Below, one piece after another: positions 13,979-28,016 of a DNA stretch of 64,000 nucleotides. The stretch spans positions 21,899,108-21,963,107 of the forward strand of contig NC_092184.1 of the NCBI RefSeq assembly GCF_043641665.1, read 5' to 3'. Position 1 is the first letter of the stretch. The number at the start of each line of letters is the position of its first letter. A program made the translations under genes and the position numbers. The notes under the pieces are model-generated. The model was not told the DNA's origin. It was given only the letters and a program-made list of their open reading frames with translations, and did no database searches. The stretch comes from Enoplosus armatus (Eukaryota > Chordata > Actinopteri > Centrarchiformes > Enoplosidae).

Positions 13979-16651
13979 GCTGTGTCGGTGCATACATTTG
14001 GGGTGATGCAGATGCTGGCAGACGGTGTTCGTCATTCTCCGTGTCACCAGAGCATCTGCCTGCGCACTCCTCCAGGCACTGTGGTTCAATCAACAGCAGC
14101 TGGGTATTACAGCAAAAGAAGGAGAGCTAGCTTGCCTCTTTAGGCTTCAACAGGCTCCGGCTGAAGCCTCAGTGGTCTGAATCCCGTGGCTTCCAAACTA
14201 AAGAGTGCATTTCAATTCTTTCTTTCATTTAAAACTTGCCCTAGAACAAAACATTGGCATCTTGTGTGATTGACATTCTTCATTTTTCTCAGGGCGAATG
14301 TAATATTCTGAAGATATGAGTCAAATAAATCTCAGTGTTATGTGGTGTACAGCGTCAGGACAATTCACATAGAGTCTGATCAACTGTCAACCACAGACAG
14401 CTACACTTTAGTCATTTTCAGATATTTTTCTGTGTGATTTTCTTCCTTTTCTGCATTATAAGATGTTTGTTCCTTAACAGAAAAACACACACTTGTGTGG
14501 CACTGCAATTATTTTAAAACCAACACTAGTTTCATTATGTTTGGCACAGCTCTACAAGAAGATCCCTTGCTGATTGCACATGAATTTGCTTGCACCGCCA
14601 AGGTTTAACAACACAACAATAAGCACTGCTTTGATACATTAAGGACCATAAAAGAGGTTCCAGCCATCAACAAAACTGATCTCTCAATAAGACTCACCAG
14701 TTTATAGAAATCTGTCTTGGGCAAATGATTAAAATGTGCTGAAAGTTACCTCCGCATTCATTTATCACCTTGTATTAACAGCAGATAGATGTTTGTCCTG
14801 GAGGCCTGCTTTTCTGAAATTCACAGTGATTAATTTCCATACATACTGTTTAGAGCAGGAAATGCATTTTTGCCACATTTCACCCGATGGACAAGCAAAT
14901 AATTTTTCTGACTTTTATTTTCAAAGTGATTAAATGAGCCATGCACGCTTCCCCTCTGCATGGTGTAATTTAAATTTTCGACATCTTACAAAGCCACATA
15001 CGTCAAGCTGTCAAAATGTCATGTATAACCTTCTGAGGAAATATACAAAATCAGACGGGCTGGGAGAGATTACAGAACACTCAAGTGTGTCATCATCAGC
15101 TATTAGTTTAAATCTTAACTGTGTGATGGCTTTAATTTGTGATAGAAAAACATCAGTTGGTAAACAATGGGAATATTGTGAGACAAATCGATGTTTCCAC
15201 CACAGGCTGCATGTGAAACTGCACACATAGGTTGGTGAAATTTAAAAAGGTCCCTTTCAAAGCTCATACTTGCCACAAAACAACACAAGCTAGGCAGATA
15301 GGATGCTAAACAAAGTGCTCCAGATGACACTTTGCCCGGTCACGCTCTACATGCAAGAGCCCATTGATACAGACAATACAACAGAGATCTGCACAAAGGA
15401 TAAGATAAGGGAAACCTTTCTGTTGTTAACATGGGGCGGTCACAAAAGACATGTATTTGGTTTGTGTACTATAGTAGGTTGTGCTTAAATGTGCGAACAA
15501 TGGCGCAGCGCTATATATATCACAGATTTGGCCCAACTGAAGTGATAGAATAGCCTTTAGTAAACAGTTTCTTTCACGGAGGATTGATATCTCCAACTTT
15601 TGCCAATGCAGGACAGAGACTGCAAGAATGTTTGTTCTTCATCTTTGTCTGAAATCTGGGTGTTCGCAAAGCTAAAGACAAACTGCGGCTCACAAAATAG
15701 TCTCGCCTGACACCAGCCTGTCTGTGATGTTGTTTTAAGCTCTTGGAGGAAAGGCTTTTCTTAGAGATTTAGATGACACAGCGGGAAATGCAAATGCACC
15801 CGGACGATTTCTCTCTGTCAGACTTATGACAAATTGGAGTTAATTTTATTTATCTGTATTACTTATTCATGTGTCATAACATATAAATGTCTGTCTTTGT
15901 AGATTTTGTGAAAAGCACTGTGGCCGAGGCGACTTTTCATAATTCTATCCTCACAAGTTTAAGGCAATAATACATTTCAAATGTAATATTTGGAAACCAC
16001 AAAATGAGGCTGTGGAGAGCAGAATTATAGTTTCATTTCCATTCGGTTCAAAGAAATTAAGCCAAAGACCTGCGATGGAAATAAATTGAATTTAATTATT
16101 ACATTCAGTGTGGCAAATCTAAGGAACTTGTCATGCAGAAGAGAATATAATAATATTAATATTGTTCCATGTATTGTATCATTTCTGTTTGGATGTGTGC
16201 CACTTTCTTTGTTTCCATATTTGTATTTGTAACAATAGCACATCATTAGCAATGACAGTTTACATCTGATTCATTAGACTATCAACTATAAATAATTACA
16301 CCCACATAACCTGCTTAAGGGAACTAAAACATTAGTTATTTTCGCTAAATAAATCCATAAAATAATAGTTCCTGACACTCATGCAAATATAATGTACATT
16401 TTTTACATTATTTGTTTGATTAACATTCGTTAAATAGTTTCACGTGATTTTAATGTCATTAATCTCTCACAAATGTCTTTCAAGTTTCCGTTTGAAAATG
16501 TTCACAAATAACAAATGTAAAATATTAATAGAGGTTTCAATGGATACAAAATATTTGTTATTCAGTTGATATTCTAAAGTAAAGCAAATTTTTATATACA
16601 TCATAAATACACATGAAGCAAGTGGGAGTATTTCGGAGGACTTGATGATTC

Positions 16652-16654
<3 letters not shown>

Positions 16655-16685
<31 letters not shown>
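16655..16685. repeat. (TG)n microsatellite
   Basis: Pure TG run of about 15 units. Confidence 0.95.
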
Positions 16686-16686
<1 letters not shown>

Positions 16687-19600
16687 GCCGTTGTCATCCA
16701 TACTTTTCAAGGTGAATCCAGATGGCTGGAAAAGGACCAGACGCTCTTCCCGTCTCCTCTACGTGTTTGGCTGTGATATCAGCATGTCTGTTATGTCTCC
16801 ACTTGGTCATTAGAGAGATTTAGCAGCCTGACAGGTCTCTCAATTAAAAAATATACGCATTACAATAGCCACTCATTATTGCACTGCCACACTGTATTGT
16901 GTGATATTGTGTGAGCATTTGCGAGAAATTACACGTATTTGCAAGGACACAGAACTAGGAATCAACCGCGAATATACAGTACATACTACTCTACCATGAA
17001 GGCTTGCTCACTGTATTCTAGCTACTATTCATGCATATGAACAATCTAATAAGCAAAGGCTGACGGGATTATAATGATTATAGTGGACATTCAACAGTGT
17101 TTACTTTCACTGTCATTCACAGTACATTCTTTTATTTTAAGTAACATTTCAAAACTGGGCATTTGTTTAAAACTTGTCTGGTCATTTAATTACTTGTGTT
17201 GCTCGCCCTACTGCATTCACAGCGAAATGTCAACCTCCCCAGATCTTAGCAATTAGGTCGATTAAGTAAAAAAGTTTTTTTCTTTTTTACCCGTTAGGAA
17301 GGTGGCTAGAATCAAAAATAAAACACAGGTTGTTAAAAAAAAAAAAAGTCAACAATTTGTTGAGTGCTGTGGGCAAATATGTGTATACTGTGTAATTGAA
17401 CTATACAGGAAAAATAGTATAACTCTTTACACTCATAACAGATCGATCCTTGTCAAGGGGGGACTGGACTGAGGGGGCACTGATTGAGGTTGTGCAATAG
17501 TTCTGCTCATCTACTTGTGCAGACTACAACGATGAAAGCCAAAGTGGTGCTGGTGCATGCTGTGCTGTCATTTTCCCAATGAGGACACATCATATACATA
17601 TATCATTTAATGATGATGATGTTAATGTGTGAAAGGCTGTTTACGTGAAGAAATTATTTTTTTCCTGAATGGAAACTGTCAAGTAGAGCTTAACTCACCT
17701 CCCTTTCTCATCTGCTCAGACAGCCACAGTAATCGTCCCATTTGCCTTTTCACTGCCCTCTCCTAAATGTGCCCAAATCTGTAAATTGATTTGGAACCTT
17801 TTGGTTAGTAGCCGCTTTTCATTATCAGCCTCAGCGGTTCACACTGCTAAGAGACGCTGGCACATTATCTAAGCAAGTACCCACTCTCAACGTCTCCCCC
17901 ACCCCTCCGCTAATCTGCTTATCAGCCACTGATAGCACAAGCTTGAATGGGCTGCACTAATGGCAGCTACTCAAATAATGGTCTTTTCTGAGCAGAAACA
18001 CTGAGTATGTTGCACTAAATGGAGCATGTACTATATATGCACCTGCCTTAAGGTTTCAGATAAAAATAATATTCACGAATGACAAATTGATTTAATTAAT
18101 TTTCATTAATTCAATTAAGACTGGGCCTTAGATTTTAATATGGATAAAGATGGTGTAAATTAATACATCTTGCCCTTTTAATTGGTGCATAATGCATATA
18201 TTTGATCAGTGGGAGGTAAAAGCACAGAGTTGTAAAAATCAGAATGTGGGCTGTCACTCTTCCTTGTGTTGCTGAGACTGAACCAGCAGCCAGGAATATT
18301 ACTTGATCATCACAACTCAAAATAAACCTCTCTTACAAAGCCGATTATTATAATAATCAAATTAGGCACGCTGTAGTACAACAACATTGCTCTGTGACAG
18401 CGTGGTGATTTGATTATCTGTGTTCTGTCAAATTTAAGGCTAGGTCAGGAAGATGTGTAAGATCTGACAAATTCTGCTTATATCAACAATATGTACTTTT
18501 AAATGCAATGAGTATAATATCTGAGACTCTCTTACCTGAGATAAAATGTCTTCTTGTGAGGTCACAAATTGGCCACGTATGTTTGGGAGTAAATTGCCTG
18601 TGTCATGTCCTGAAATATAAATCCTACAGAGACAGCATCATCTGTTGACCAGTGGAGGTACAGTTATTGCTACAGATTTGCAATAATATTATAGATTTTC
18701 AGTAAATTACACGAAAAACACCAAAACCTACAATGAATTGATCCTAATAGCAAATATTTCCTGATATATCGTTCCTCCGTGCCACAGAGCTCTGTTTAAA
18801 ACACATTAATGAGTCACCTGTTGCACTGTTGACATGTTACTACGTTATGATGAACAAGAGCACTGTAGTTTGTTTTTGAGTCATTCCCACATACATCGTA
18901 CTGCTGCCGTAAAGTTTACTATTAGCCCGCTGCTGAAAACAGTCCCCAATGAAAACACTATTTACTCCTGTTTGAGTAAACTTTGCTTAACCCTACACTG
19001 CCCAGCTGTTTCAGGGAATCTTTTTTGAAATAAAACTATATATTTGTGACACGCTCGATTTATGTCTTCTGTAGAAATGAATGGGCATGGGTGCCACAGA
19101 CAGGCTGGGGAAGTCAGAAAATATTGAGAGATGAACTTGGATAATGTTGATTTTGGTCTTTTCATGGGATTTGTTTTCAACAAAATATGGAATATTTCCG
19201 GGCTGAAGGTGTAAATAAATGATGAATGTTAACCATTCAGTTTGCCATACAGAGAAGACAGCAAGTAGAAGCTCGACACATAATAGCAAGGTTGATGTGA
19301 TAACCTTTGAGATGTTGTTGCCCATAACGTTTTAGTCATTAGTCAAGTTCACCAAAATCCTTTTGACTTCACAGTTGGCATGACTAACAGTAATCTAGTG
19401 TTCCCTTGTTTCTAATGGGAGCTTTAGAAACACAATACCCATAACATTGTGTTAAGTACAGAGAATTGGTCGTTTACTGAAGAAGGCATTTGAAATTCAC
19501 AGGCTCATTAGTAGAAGGTATTATCTAATATATATGAATTGTTACAATAGTTCATATCCTGTGTGGCGCCTGGAGCAGTATGTCATCATGATGCATTTAC

Positions 19601-20269
19601 AAATGTAAGGGATGCATGGAAAGCTGTAACAACTACAGGGCTTGTATTTTTCTGGGTGTAAAGGAAGTACTGTAAATTCCGCAGGTATCACAGTCTGGCT
19701 CCAGAGTTGGATAGGACTCATTAGATGGGGATCAACCAGCTTATTCCCCTTCATTTGATTTACGATGGCCTATCTCTGTTTGTGGAATTTGCCTACATGA
19801 TAGTGCTGTCAGATATAAGCAAGATAAAGTGTTGGTGTTGTGTCAGGCATATCTACAGGGATGCTCTCTGTATGATTATGGCTAAATCTTGTTTCCCTAT
19901 AGACCCAGCCGCTGGTTTTATCCCCCTGTATCTCCTCTCTCGGGGTACATAACAGAATTTGGATTGGATGAGGAACTAATGAGAGATATGAGAAAAGCTA
20001 CAACACATGAATCATTTATTCAAGTAGGGTGACTTCAATCCCTCTGTGATTTCTGTGACTTGTCTGCTACTGTAGGCATTTATAAGTATGGTATAAGTAT
20101 TGTATTCCTCTTCTGTTAGGAAACAATATCAACATAAAGTAACCTTAATAAAGTTACTAGTGTGAACGAACCTCAGGTACCTGAAATCTTGATCAAGTCC
20201 TCCAAATTAAACGATAAAGTACCCTCCAAAACCAATACAAATGACTGTTAAAAAATAAATCAATTTCAT

Positions 20270-20590
20270 GATGTGACAAAGCTATGGTTAAGGTTTGGCT
20301 AGGTGTAGGCACAAAAACAATTTGGTTAGGTTTAAGGTTGGGAAATATCGTAGTTTGGGTTAAAATGAAAATTTCGTTTAGGTTAGGAGACCTTCCTCAT
20401 CACGGTTACACTAATAAACACATGATTAAGTTCAGGGAACGACTGTGGTCATGGTTAAAAGAAGCCAACGTTGACTAACGGAAACAGGAAACAACCAGCT
20501 CCCTATGTGGTCTTTGTTGCACTATAACACGGTCCCGTGACTTCCTCCTTTGCTCCCATCATAATTACAATAGCCAGTAGAGGGCTTTGT
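20270..20590. repeat. Degenerate dispersed repeat (GGTTAGGTTTAGG-rich)
   Basis: The 'gctatggttaaggtttggctagg', 'aatttggttaggttt', 'atcgtagtttgggttaaaat' series and the following 'ggaaacaggaaacaacc' segment resemble a decayed element common in teleost spacers. The short open frame across part of it is incidental. Confidence 0.55.
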
Positions 20591-21915
20591 TGCTTGTGTC
20601 GTTTGGGAGCACTTGCTGAAACGCCTGATGCTGTCAGTCTTCTTGGAAGGACAGTCCAAATCTTGAAGGCGATGAAGCTCAAGGTCGTTCTTGAGTCTTT
20701 CAAATACCCACTTCAAGAGGAGGAGTGTACTCTAAGTGCTACTTAAAATGTAAAATTGAAGCAAAAGAAGTAAAACATCATAAATGTATTCCCCCCGACT
20801 GCAATTTGACAACTGCAATTTGGGTGTGATGAGCACATAGCCTTTTGTACACATGTAAGTGCTTTGCTCTTGAACAAAGTTGAGTATCTTTTTAATATGT
20901 ATGTATTGAAGAGTAACCAACCTTCAAACCCAAATCTGTGGCGACATCACATGGCACCAAAGATGGACTATTCTCTAACTGCTGTCGTGGGATATTTTTC
21001 GCTGTGCATTAAGATGTAATAATGATCTTTAACAATAATGAAACAGGGATTAAACCTTTATTTGTTTTTCTTAATCTTCTAATAGGCTGAAACATAATGG
21101 TAAATGAGAATGGAAAACTCAAGGATGTGATGACATGAGAGAAACATTGGTGTCTCAATAAGCAGAATGTAACCAAGGGGCGGATACATGCTGCAAGGCA
21201 GGTGTCATAGTCTGTAGTATAAGACAAGGCACACTCACAGAGCACGTTCACTTGCTTCCGGGACCAATGTTTCTCTCATGTCAGGTGTTTTCTGCCAATT
21301 TGCCCAAAAACAATGGTATCATCCTCCCTTTCCGTGAGAGTGTGCCCCCATTATGCTTCAGCGCTCACTGATGCTCCCTTGATTCAGACACTATTATAAT
21401 TTGTGTCATGTTTGATTCAACAAAAACAACTGACTTACTGATACATCGGTGTCTTATCTAACATTCCTCAAGGCCTTCATCATCTGCACTGTGTGATCAA
21501 CACGTCCTTGAGCTTTACATTCTCTATTATGTTTCGGCTTCAGATTCATGAAAAAATAAATGTTTAATCACTGTTAAAGATCATTATTACAACTTAAAGC
21601 ATAGCAAAATATGCCCACACTGTCAGCAATAGATAACGGGGTTTTCACAGATTTGGGTTTGGTGTTTGGCCTCTTTAGAACATATTTACTCCCTGTCCCT
21701 GTGTCCGGATGTCTGCATGGTTTACACTACAGTAATTTGTTATATGTTTTATTCCAACACACTTCCAACACACACCAAACATTGATATTGGACAATTCTG
21801 CAAAAACCCTGCATTACATTAGATCTTTGAACTTTCACATTTTCATTTGAGAATATCCTTGTGCAGTAAGGTTAAGGTATTTTCAAGTTTATGCAACTAA
21901 AATTAGCCAAAAAAA

Positions 21916-21995
21916 AGGTTGAAATGCAAATGTCGCATGTTAGTCAAACAGAGTGAGCAGCGCACTACAAGGTTAAGCTGCCATTTCTATGTTAA
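21916..21995. repeat. Unnamed repeat, copy 1
   Basis: It shares an ordered set of words with 23088-23165: 'ttgaaatgcaaatgtc', then 'agtgag', then 'caaggtt', then 'gccatttctatgttaaaatg'. The copies are clearly diverged. No ends or coding capacity are seen. Confidence 0.5.
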
Positions 21996-23087
21996 AATGT
22001 GTACTATAGTATACTGTTGAACATCAAGCTGGAGCTTCTGCTTACATATTAGCATGGGATTGAAAACTAGTCAAGATTGTTGTCATGTTTAAGTATTTAA
22101 AAAAGCCAACTCTGACTGCGTCTTGGCATTAGATGGGACACAAATCTGGGCCTGAAAAGTCAGAGGTGAAAATATGACATGCCAATCCACCACCCTGACC
22201 TACACAACTTTATATCAACATCACAGCACTTCCTGCACACTGCACATTGACGTTGGATGTTAAGAGTATTCTGGGACTGAGACTAGACTGATTACAATGT
22301 CTCATCTTACGTGTTTTAATTTTTTTTTCTTGTGAGCTTTTAGTAATTTTTTTATCTTATGTAATGTCTGTAGATTTAACTGAATTGTATCAACTGGAAA
22401 AAGAATCGAATCCTGAAGAAGACACTGACAGGAGTGATGGAGGCTATGTGTTTACCGGCACCAGGCTGTATTAACAGCAAGAGTGACACTTTCATTAGAG
22501 TAACAGGAGGTTGTCTTAAATGGAGTGTCAGTATTTTGGATTCTGATGGCCTGCTACTGTGTTTTTTTTCTTCATGGTTTCATGTGTGACTCTCAATTTC
22601 CAAGTAACCTGCCCCTATAACCTCAACTTAAAGGGGCAAATAGTGATTATCATTTCTAATATGTAATAATATTGCGTGGTAATCATTTCCTCTATGCAAG
22701 TTTGGACGCTAAAAAGATTTTCTTCCAGTTCAGTTCATCATTTTGACTCTGTATCCTTTTCAAATTCCAGGTGCATCCCATAAAATATGCTGCCATTCAG
22801 TGCGTCATTAGTTGCTCTTTGTTTTCTGCTGCGTTCAGAGGCTAAAATCCCATGATTGACAGCTCAGGTTTTATTTCCCCTTTTTGGACTCTGCGGTTTT
22901 AAAATGTTCCTGTGCTGCCATTTTGCTCTCTAAATTCACACGAGGCATTTAAATGTTAAACATCAGTAATCCACATCTCGCAGTAGGTGCACAGTGGGGT
23001 TTCAGAATACCAAACTCAATTAAACCAGAAGCAGAGACCATATCTCTTTCCCCCTGACTCATACTGAGGCTAGGTGGAGGAAAAATT

Positions 23088-23165
23088 GTTGAAACGCAAA
23101 TGTCTCACGTGGTTCAGACTTAGTGAATGTCCCAAGGTTTACCGGCCATTTCTAAGTTAAAATGA
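23088..23165. repeat. Unnamed repeat, copy 2
   Basis: Same orientation and word order as the copy at 21916-21995, with substitutions and small gaps ('gaaacgcaaatgtc', 'caaggtt', 'ggccatttctaagttaaaat'). It could be two insertions of one old element or a local duplication. Confidence 0.5.
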
Positions 23166-23294
23166 CCAACCATGCTTTGAAGATCTACAGGGATCTAAGT
23201 AACACACTTCTCTGCTATTTCCTTTCAATATGTACAACACATTAAAGGGCATTAAGACGGAGGAAAAAATGGTTTCTGTGTGGTTTGAAATTTA

Positions 23295-23420
23295 AGCTGC
23301 TCTACAGGAGGTCTAAATACTTAGTAATCAGCTAATTACCACAGACTGCACGTTCCATCAGCCAAAAAGATAATTAGCCCACATGTAAACAGCCATGGTG
23401 TCCATCCATCCATAAACCAC
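23295..23420. promoter_or_regulatory. Candidate conserved non-coding element with paired TAATTA sites
   Basis: Two TAATTA homeodomain-type cores (23333-23338 and 23371-23376) sit 38 bp apart in a stretch with no microsatellite or repeat character. The regulatory role is inference from composition only. Confidence 0.25.
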
Positions 23421-26400
23421 GAGTTTCATTAATAAATGTGAGTGTCTTCTCCTCTCTGACAATTTCATTTAAAAATAAAAAAACCCTAAACGTTGAAGCT
23501 CGCCTAGAGCTGATTGAAATAAAAAAAACATTACAGTATGCGAGTTTTAAGATGCCTTTTCACAGGAGATGCAGTTCAAAGTCAGTGTCTTAGATAAAGC
23601 TATTACCACCCCTGCTTCCTCTCCTGCTCTGCATCGTGCTCTCATCTCATCTCACCAGAAATGGGTATGCAGTAAGAAATTTCTGCGTGCGTAGTGAATC
23701 TTTCACTTCGTAAATTAAAGGAGACAGGCTTTCACTACACTGCCTTAAAAATGTGCATCTCTCCATGCTGCATAGTATTAAATTTGAATGGCTTTAGAAA
23801 GCGTTTATTCCTAGATGTATTTGTCATACTGATAGCATGCAAGGTTGACAGAGTTTGACCAGATTTTAAGAAGTGCATTTTCTTCATAAAAGAACTACAC
23901 GTTCACAGACTTTATTAATCTTGAGAGGCGTCCAGGCAGGACAGCCCAGAGTGTGTTTTCTCTTTCTGCTACACTGTTAACAACTCACTCACGTTTGATT
24001 GAATATGAAGGAAATTGCTCTACTAGCCTCCTGAGCATTCAACTGAGAGGAAACTGCAAAGCGGGCCGGAGTATGTGTGACCCTCACTCTTAACAGAGGG
24101 AGTTGAGGTCCAAGGTAAAATTGGAAATACTCAGCTAATTTCGTCCAGTGCATGACCTCTGCCCTCTGGGACTTTGTTGCCTCTAATTTTTCAAGGGTTT
24201 GAGTTGGAGGCGATTATTCCTGCTGATCTCAGTTCTTAAGCTGGCGTACAGCAGCATGTTGGGAAATGTAGCATAATTTAATTTTCACTTTAAACTACAA
24301 ACTCTGCCCACCTGACAGGTCAGTAAGACCGGGTAGACACATGATTGCTGCTGATAGGCAGTAACAGCTTCCCCACTTCACCTACACAGACAGATGACAA
24401 TTTGTGAAATAGATTTTGTAATTGTCATTCTGCTATGAGCCGTGATTTTGTGATGCAGGCAGGTGTGCTGAAACTGATTCTGTCGTCCGTAATATTCTTG
24501 GAAACGCAGAGAAAAGTAGCAGTAAAGACCGCAGCTATAATTTTGTAATGAATATCGAGTTAATTACAAGGCAATCTCATAAACCAGGATATGTAATGAC
24601 TCCATTATTTGAAAGCGTGACACATCATCATAAAGGATGGAAAGTGGGTGTTTTTACATGCAAAGTTGATTAAGAATACAGGTTTAAATCCTGGTATCCT
24701 GGTAATGGTTGTATATCCATTAATAAACAGAGCAAAAATTATATGAAAAGAAATACTGATCCCTGTCATTACACATCAGACTGCCTGATTTAAATATAAT
24801 TCTTATGAATAAATCTATTCTTATGAGAGGGCAAGCAGAGAGAAAAGGTAAAAGGATGCTGTGTTTATTGTACAGTCCATCAATATCTCAGCTCCTGCTG
24901 CTAAAGGCAACAATAAAAGTAAATAAATATAAAGTGATTTTCCACTGTTACTCCTGGGAGCTTATCCAAGCCATTAAAAGTAGGATAAAAACAAAACAAA
25001 GTACTTGAGTATCAGACAATATTCACGTGTCGTTTGTCCATAAAATGAAAAAAAAAAGAAATCCCTCTGTGTCCCTCTCTGTTATCTTTGAAACCTGGTT
25101 GCTATAATCCAGATGACTTAAGTTGTTCTCTCTGAAAGGCTTAAGATAAACTAAAAGGCAAACACAGCAGCTCCCTCAGTGGAGCACACTTCCTCCACCT
25201 AAATTCATCTCCCGTCCTGTCAAAATGTACAAGGCCATGCCTACAGTGTTTTGCTGACATGAGAGTGCCACCTGCTGATCTGAAGCATGTCCAGCATCCA
25301 TCTGACATCTCTGCTACAATGGCCCCGATGTGTCAAAATGAAAACGCAGCCAACCTTTTATACAAAAACCACAGCTTCAGCTGGTTTTACAACCATTTAT
25401 TATGCTAATGCTCGCTGTTTATTTTAAAGCTCTTTAATCTTCAGGGGAAGGGAAACTGTGATATTAGAGGCGGAAGGCACTAAATTCACCAAGTGTGTAA
25501 TTGCCAGTGTCTTTCATGCCGCCTGTTAATGATGAAGGAGCTGAGGAGATGTTCCATTTTTATAAGGGAAAGGGTACAGCAGAATGTAGGGCTAGCAGCA
25601 GCCATGAATAAACTCAGGAAAACATACCTGGAAGAGGAAGACACTGGGAGAAAATGGCCTCTCTTTCATACACTTACAAAGTCGCTTTTCAAGAAAAGAC
25701 GAAGGATTTTTGTCATTAGAGATAGAATTGTTTCTTTCCAGTGTGTATGTGTAGATACTGGACACATATCGCACCACAGGCAGACAAAAGAAAAAAAAAT
25801 CCCAAGATGCTTTAACAGCCTGATCTTGTTAATGACACTCATAAAATTATAAACTTTCTTAATGTCTGTATCCTCCTCAAAGAGCACACACACTGTTATG
25901 TGCATTTGTAAGATGTACCTCTTTAAATGTATGCACAGCAGCCATCCTCAGACTCTCCACCACTGTGCATGGAACAGCAGGTCTCCAAGATAAAATAATG
26001 ACTTACAGTACAGTGATTGTCAATATGCAGCTAATTGCATGGGGTATGATTGAATAATTGCAGTTGTGTGTGCTGTCTGTCCCTATGCATGCTATTGTCT
26101 AATCCTGCCAGTAATATAAAAGAGCTATAGTCTTTTGTTTTCATAGCAAGAGGCGGGCTGGTTGCTTGGCAACACAGCATGCCTAGAAAGTTAACAACAC
26201 AAATAATAATAATGCTAATAATAATAAACATGTTTGTCATTCTTTCAATTAAATCATTAATTTAATGTAATCAATAAAATATGTCTTATGCGTCATAAAA
26301 TGTGCTGCCACATACAGTTATTGGAATATGTCATTGGGAAATTTGTGTGCAAGAATTGGGATTTTCACTATGAATTTCTCTAGATATGACAATAACAAAT

Positions 26401-27975
26401 GTAAATATAACAATGCTATCAAAAGGGTATATTGACTTATGCTAAAGCAAAAATCACAATAGCTTTTGAGCCAGATACTCCCATTTATTAATGTGACCAG
26501 GATTGTCCTCCCAGGCTTGTATCAATGTGGGCTTCGGTTTATGATCTAATGGCTTTCCACTGTAATAAAGGTCATTAATAATGTATTGCAATGTATGCAT
26601 TTTGCTTGGCTGTCATTTTCCTATTGCCCCACTGGTTACTTCTGTGTATGTGTATTCCTGTTCATAATAATCATGACAAGAGGTGGTGTTGTGTTTGGCA
26701 TTTGTATACAGTGTGTGCCCTCAGTGAGAGAATCAACTATATCTATATCAATTTTCTTCACCATCTACCTCCAGCTGTTTCTCATGAAGCTGTGTTGGAT
26801 GTAAGACGGCAGCTTAGGTAATTGTCACTCACTTTGTGTTACATATCTCTTTCCAGAAATAGTGTCAAACATACCTTTGAATTTACTACCTAGTCAGGAA
26901 GTAGTGATAGTGATATTTCCCCATTATTAATTATTAATGCTGCGACACCTTAGCCCATCATGAAGCCAGGAACCAATTTAGATCTGAGTAGGAGGCCGAG
27001 AGCTGGAGCAGTATGTGAGGCTGGACGAGACTGTGGATATTTGTTTTGTTGGAACAGTTTCTCCAACAGAGGAGGTCAAAGAAAGTGGATGATGCAACAC
27101 AGCTAATAGGCTAGTTATTTTGGACAGTCCTCAGTTCCCTCAAAGGTCAGTAGTGTCATAAGGTCAAGAGGGCTTGCTATGGGTCACCAGAGCAAATTTG
27201 CACCAAAGTAAAAGAAAATTCATATACATTTACTTTGCCCCTGCAAGAATTGATTTAACTGAGTTTGCGTTATATGAAAAGATCTATACTGTACAGTAAA
27301 AAGAGTCTCTTTGCAAGACAAAGTGGACTCAAAATGGCAAACTACTCCTTGTGCAATAATGATATTCTTCAGCAGGTTATTTTGACATAAATGGGGTAAG
27401 GCAGTCTCATGCTAACTGATTTAGGTGGCAGTGAGTGTAAAAGCGTGATGCAATGTAAGCTATGCAGGAGATGATGCTCAGGCTCCCCTCATGCACCTAA
27501 TAGCTGCTGAATGACTTAAAGAGAGGCGCTAATTCGAGGGATTTTTCACATGATGGATGGGAGCCGATGTGTTAAGAGACCTATGAGGGCCTTGGACAGC
27601 AGTCATAAATCTTGGTTCATGCATGAAACCACAAACATATTTGCATCTCTCATCTCACCACATGAAATTAGCTGTAAAATGTGATGGAATAGACCAGAGC
27701 CCATTCCACGGATCACTAGAGGAGGGATGGCCATTTTTAACCAAATTTCTACAATCAAATCTTGAGCACTGGCTTAGACTCTGAAGTGGGCTGGTAATAT
27801 TGAAGCATCACTCACACGGAAATACACGTCACATCGGTTTAACGCTGTCTTGGTGTGCATGTGCAGAAACATGGTAAGTAAATAATAGATCTGGAGGTGC
27901 TGATGATGACAAATAATCCAATTTATTTTTCATCTCAGAGAGAAACTCAGAAATGTGTGTATCTCTATTGATCTC

Positions 27976-27980
<5 letters not shown>

Positions 27981-28015
<35 letters not shown>
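27981..28015. repeat. (GT)n microsatellite
   Basis: Pure GT run of about 17 units. Confidence 0.95.

Positions 28016-28016
<1 letters not shown>

Larger units (their letters stand above)
12865..20270. other. Gene-poor region with candidate conserved non-coding DNA
   Basis: No exon is recognised. TG microsatellites lie at 13933-13976 and 16655-16685. Stretches at about 15660-15845 (with an ATGCAAAT octamer at 15788-15795) and 17690-18010 have balanced composition, few homopolymers and several transcription-factor-like words. They could be conserved enhancers, but this cannot be shown from one genome. Confidence 0.55.

Noticed and set aside
13865..14143. Open frames across the TG microsatellite
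   Set aside because: Frames encode Val-Cys or Thr-His runs created by the dinucleotide repeat, not a gene.
25493..25852. 119-codon open frame on the plus strand in the gene-poor region
   Set aside because: The composition is non-coding, comparable frames run on the opposite strand, the product matches no family I know, and no splice partners are evident.
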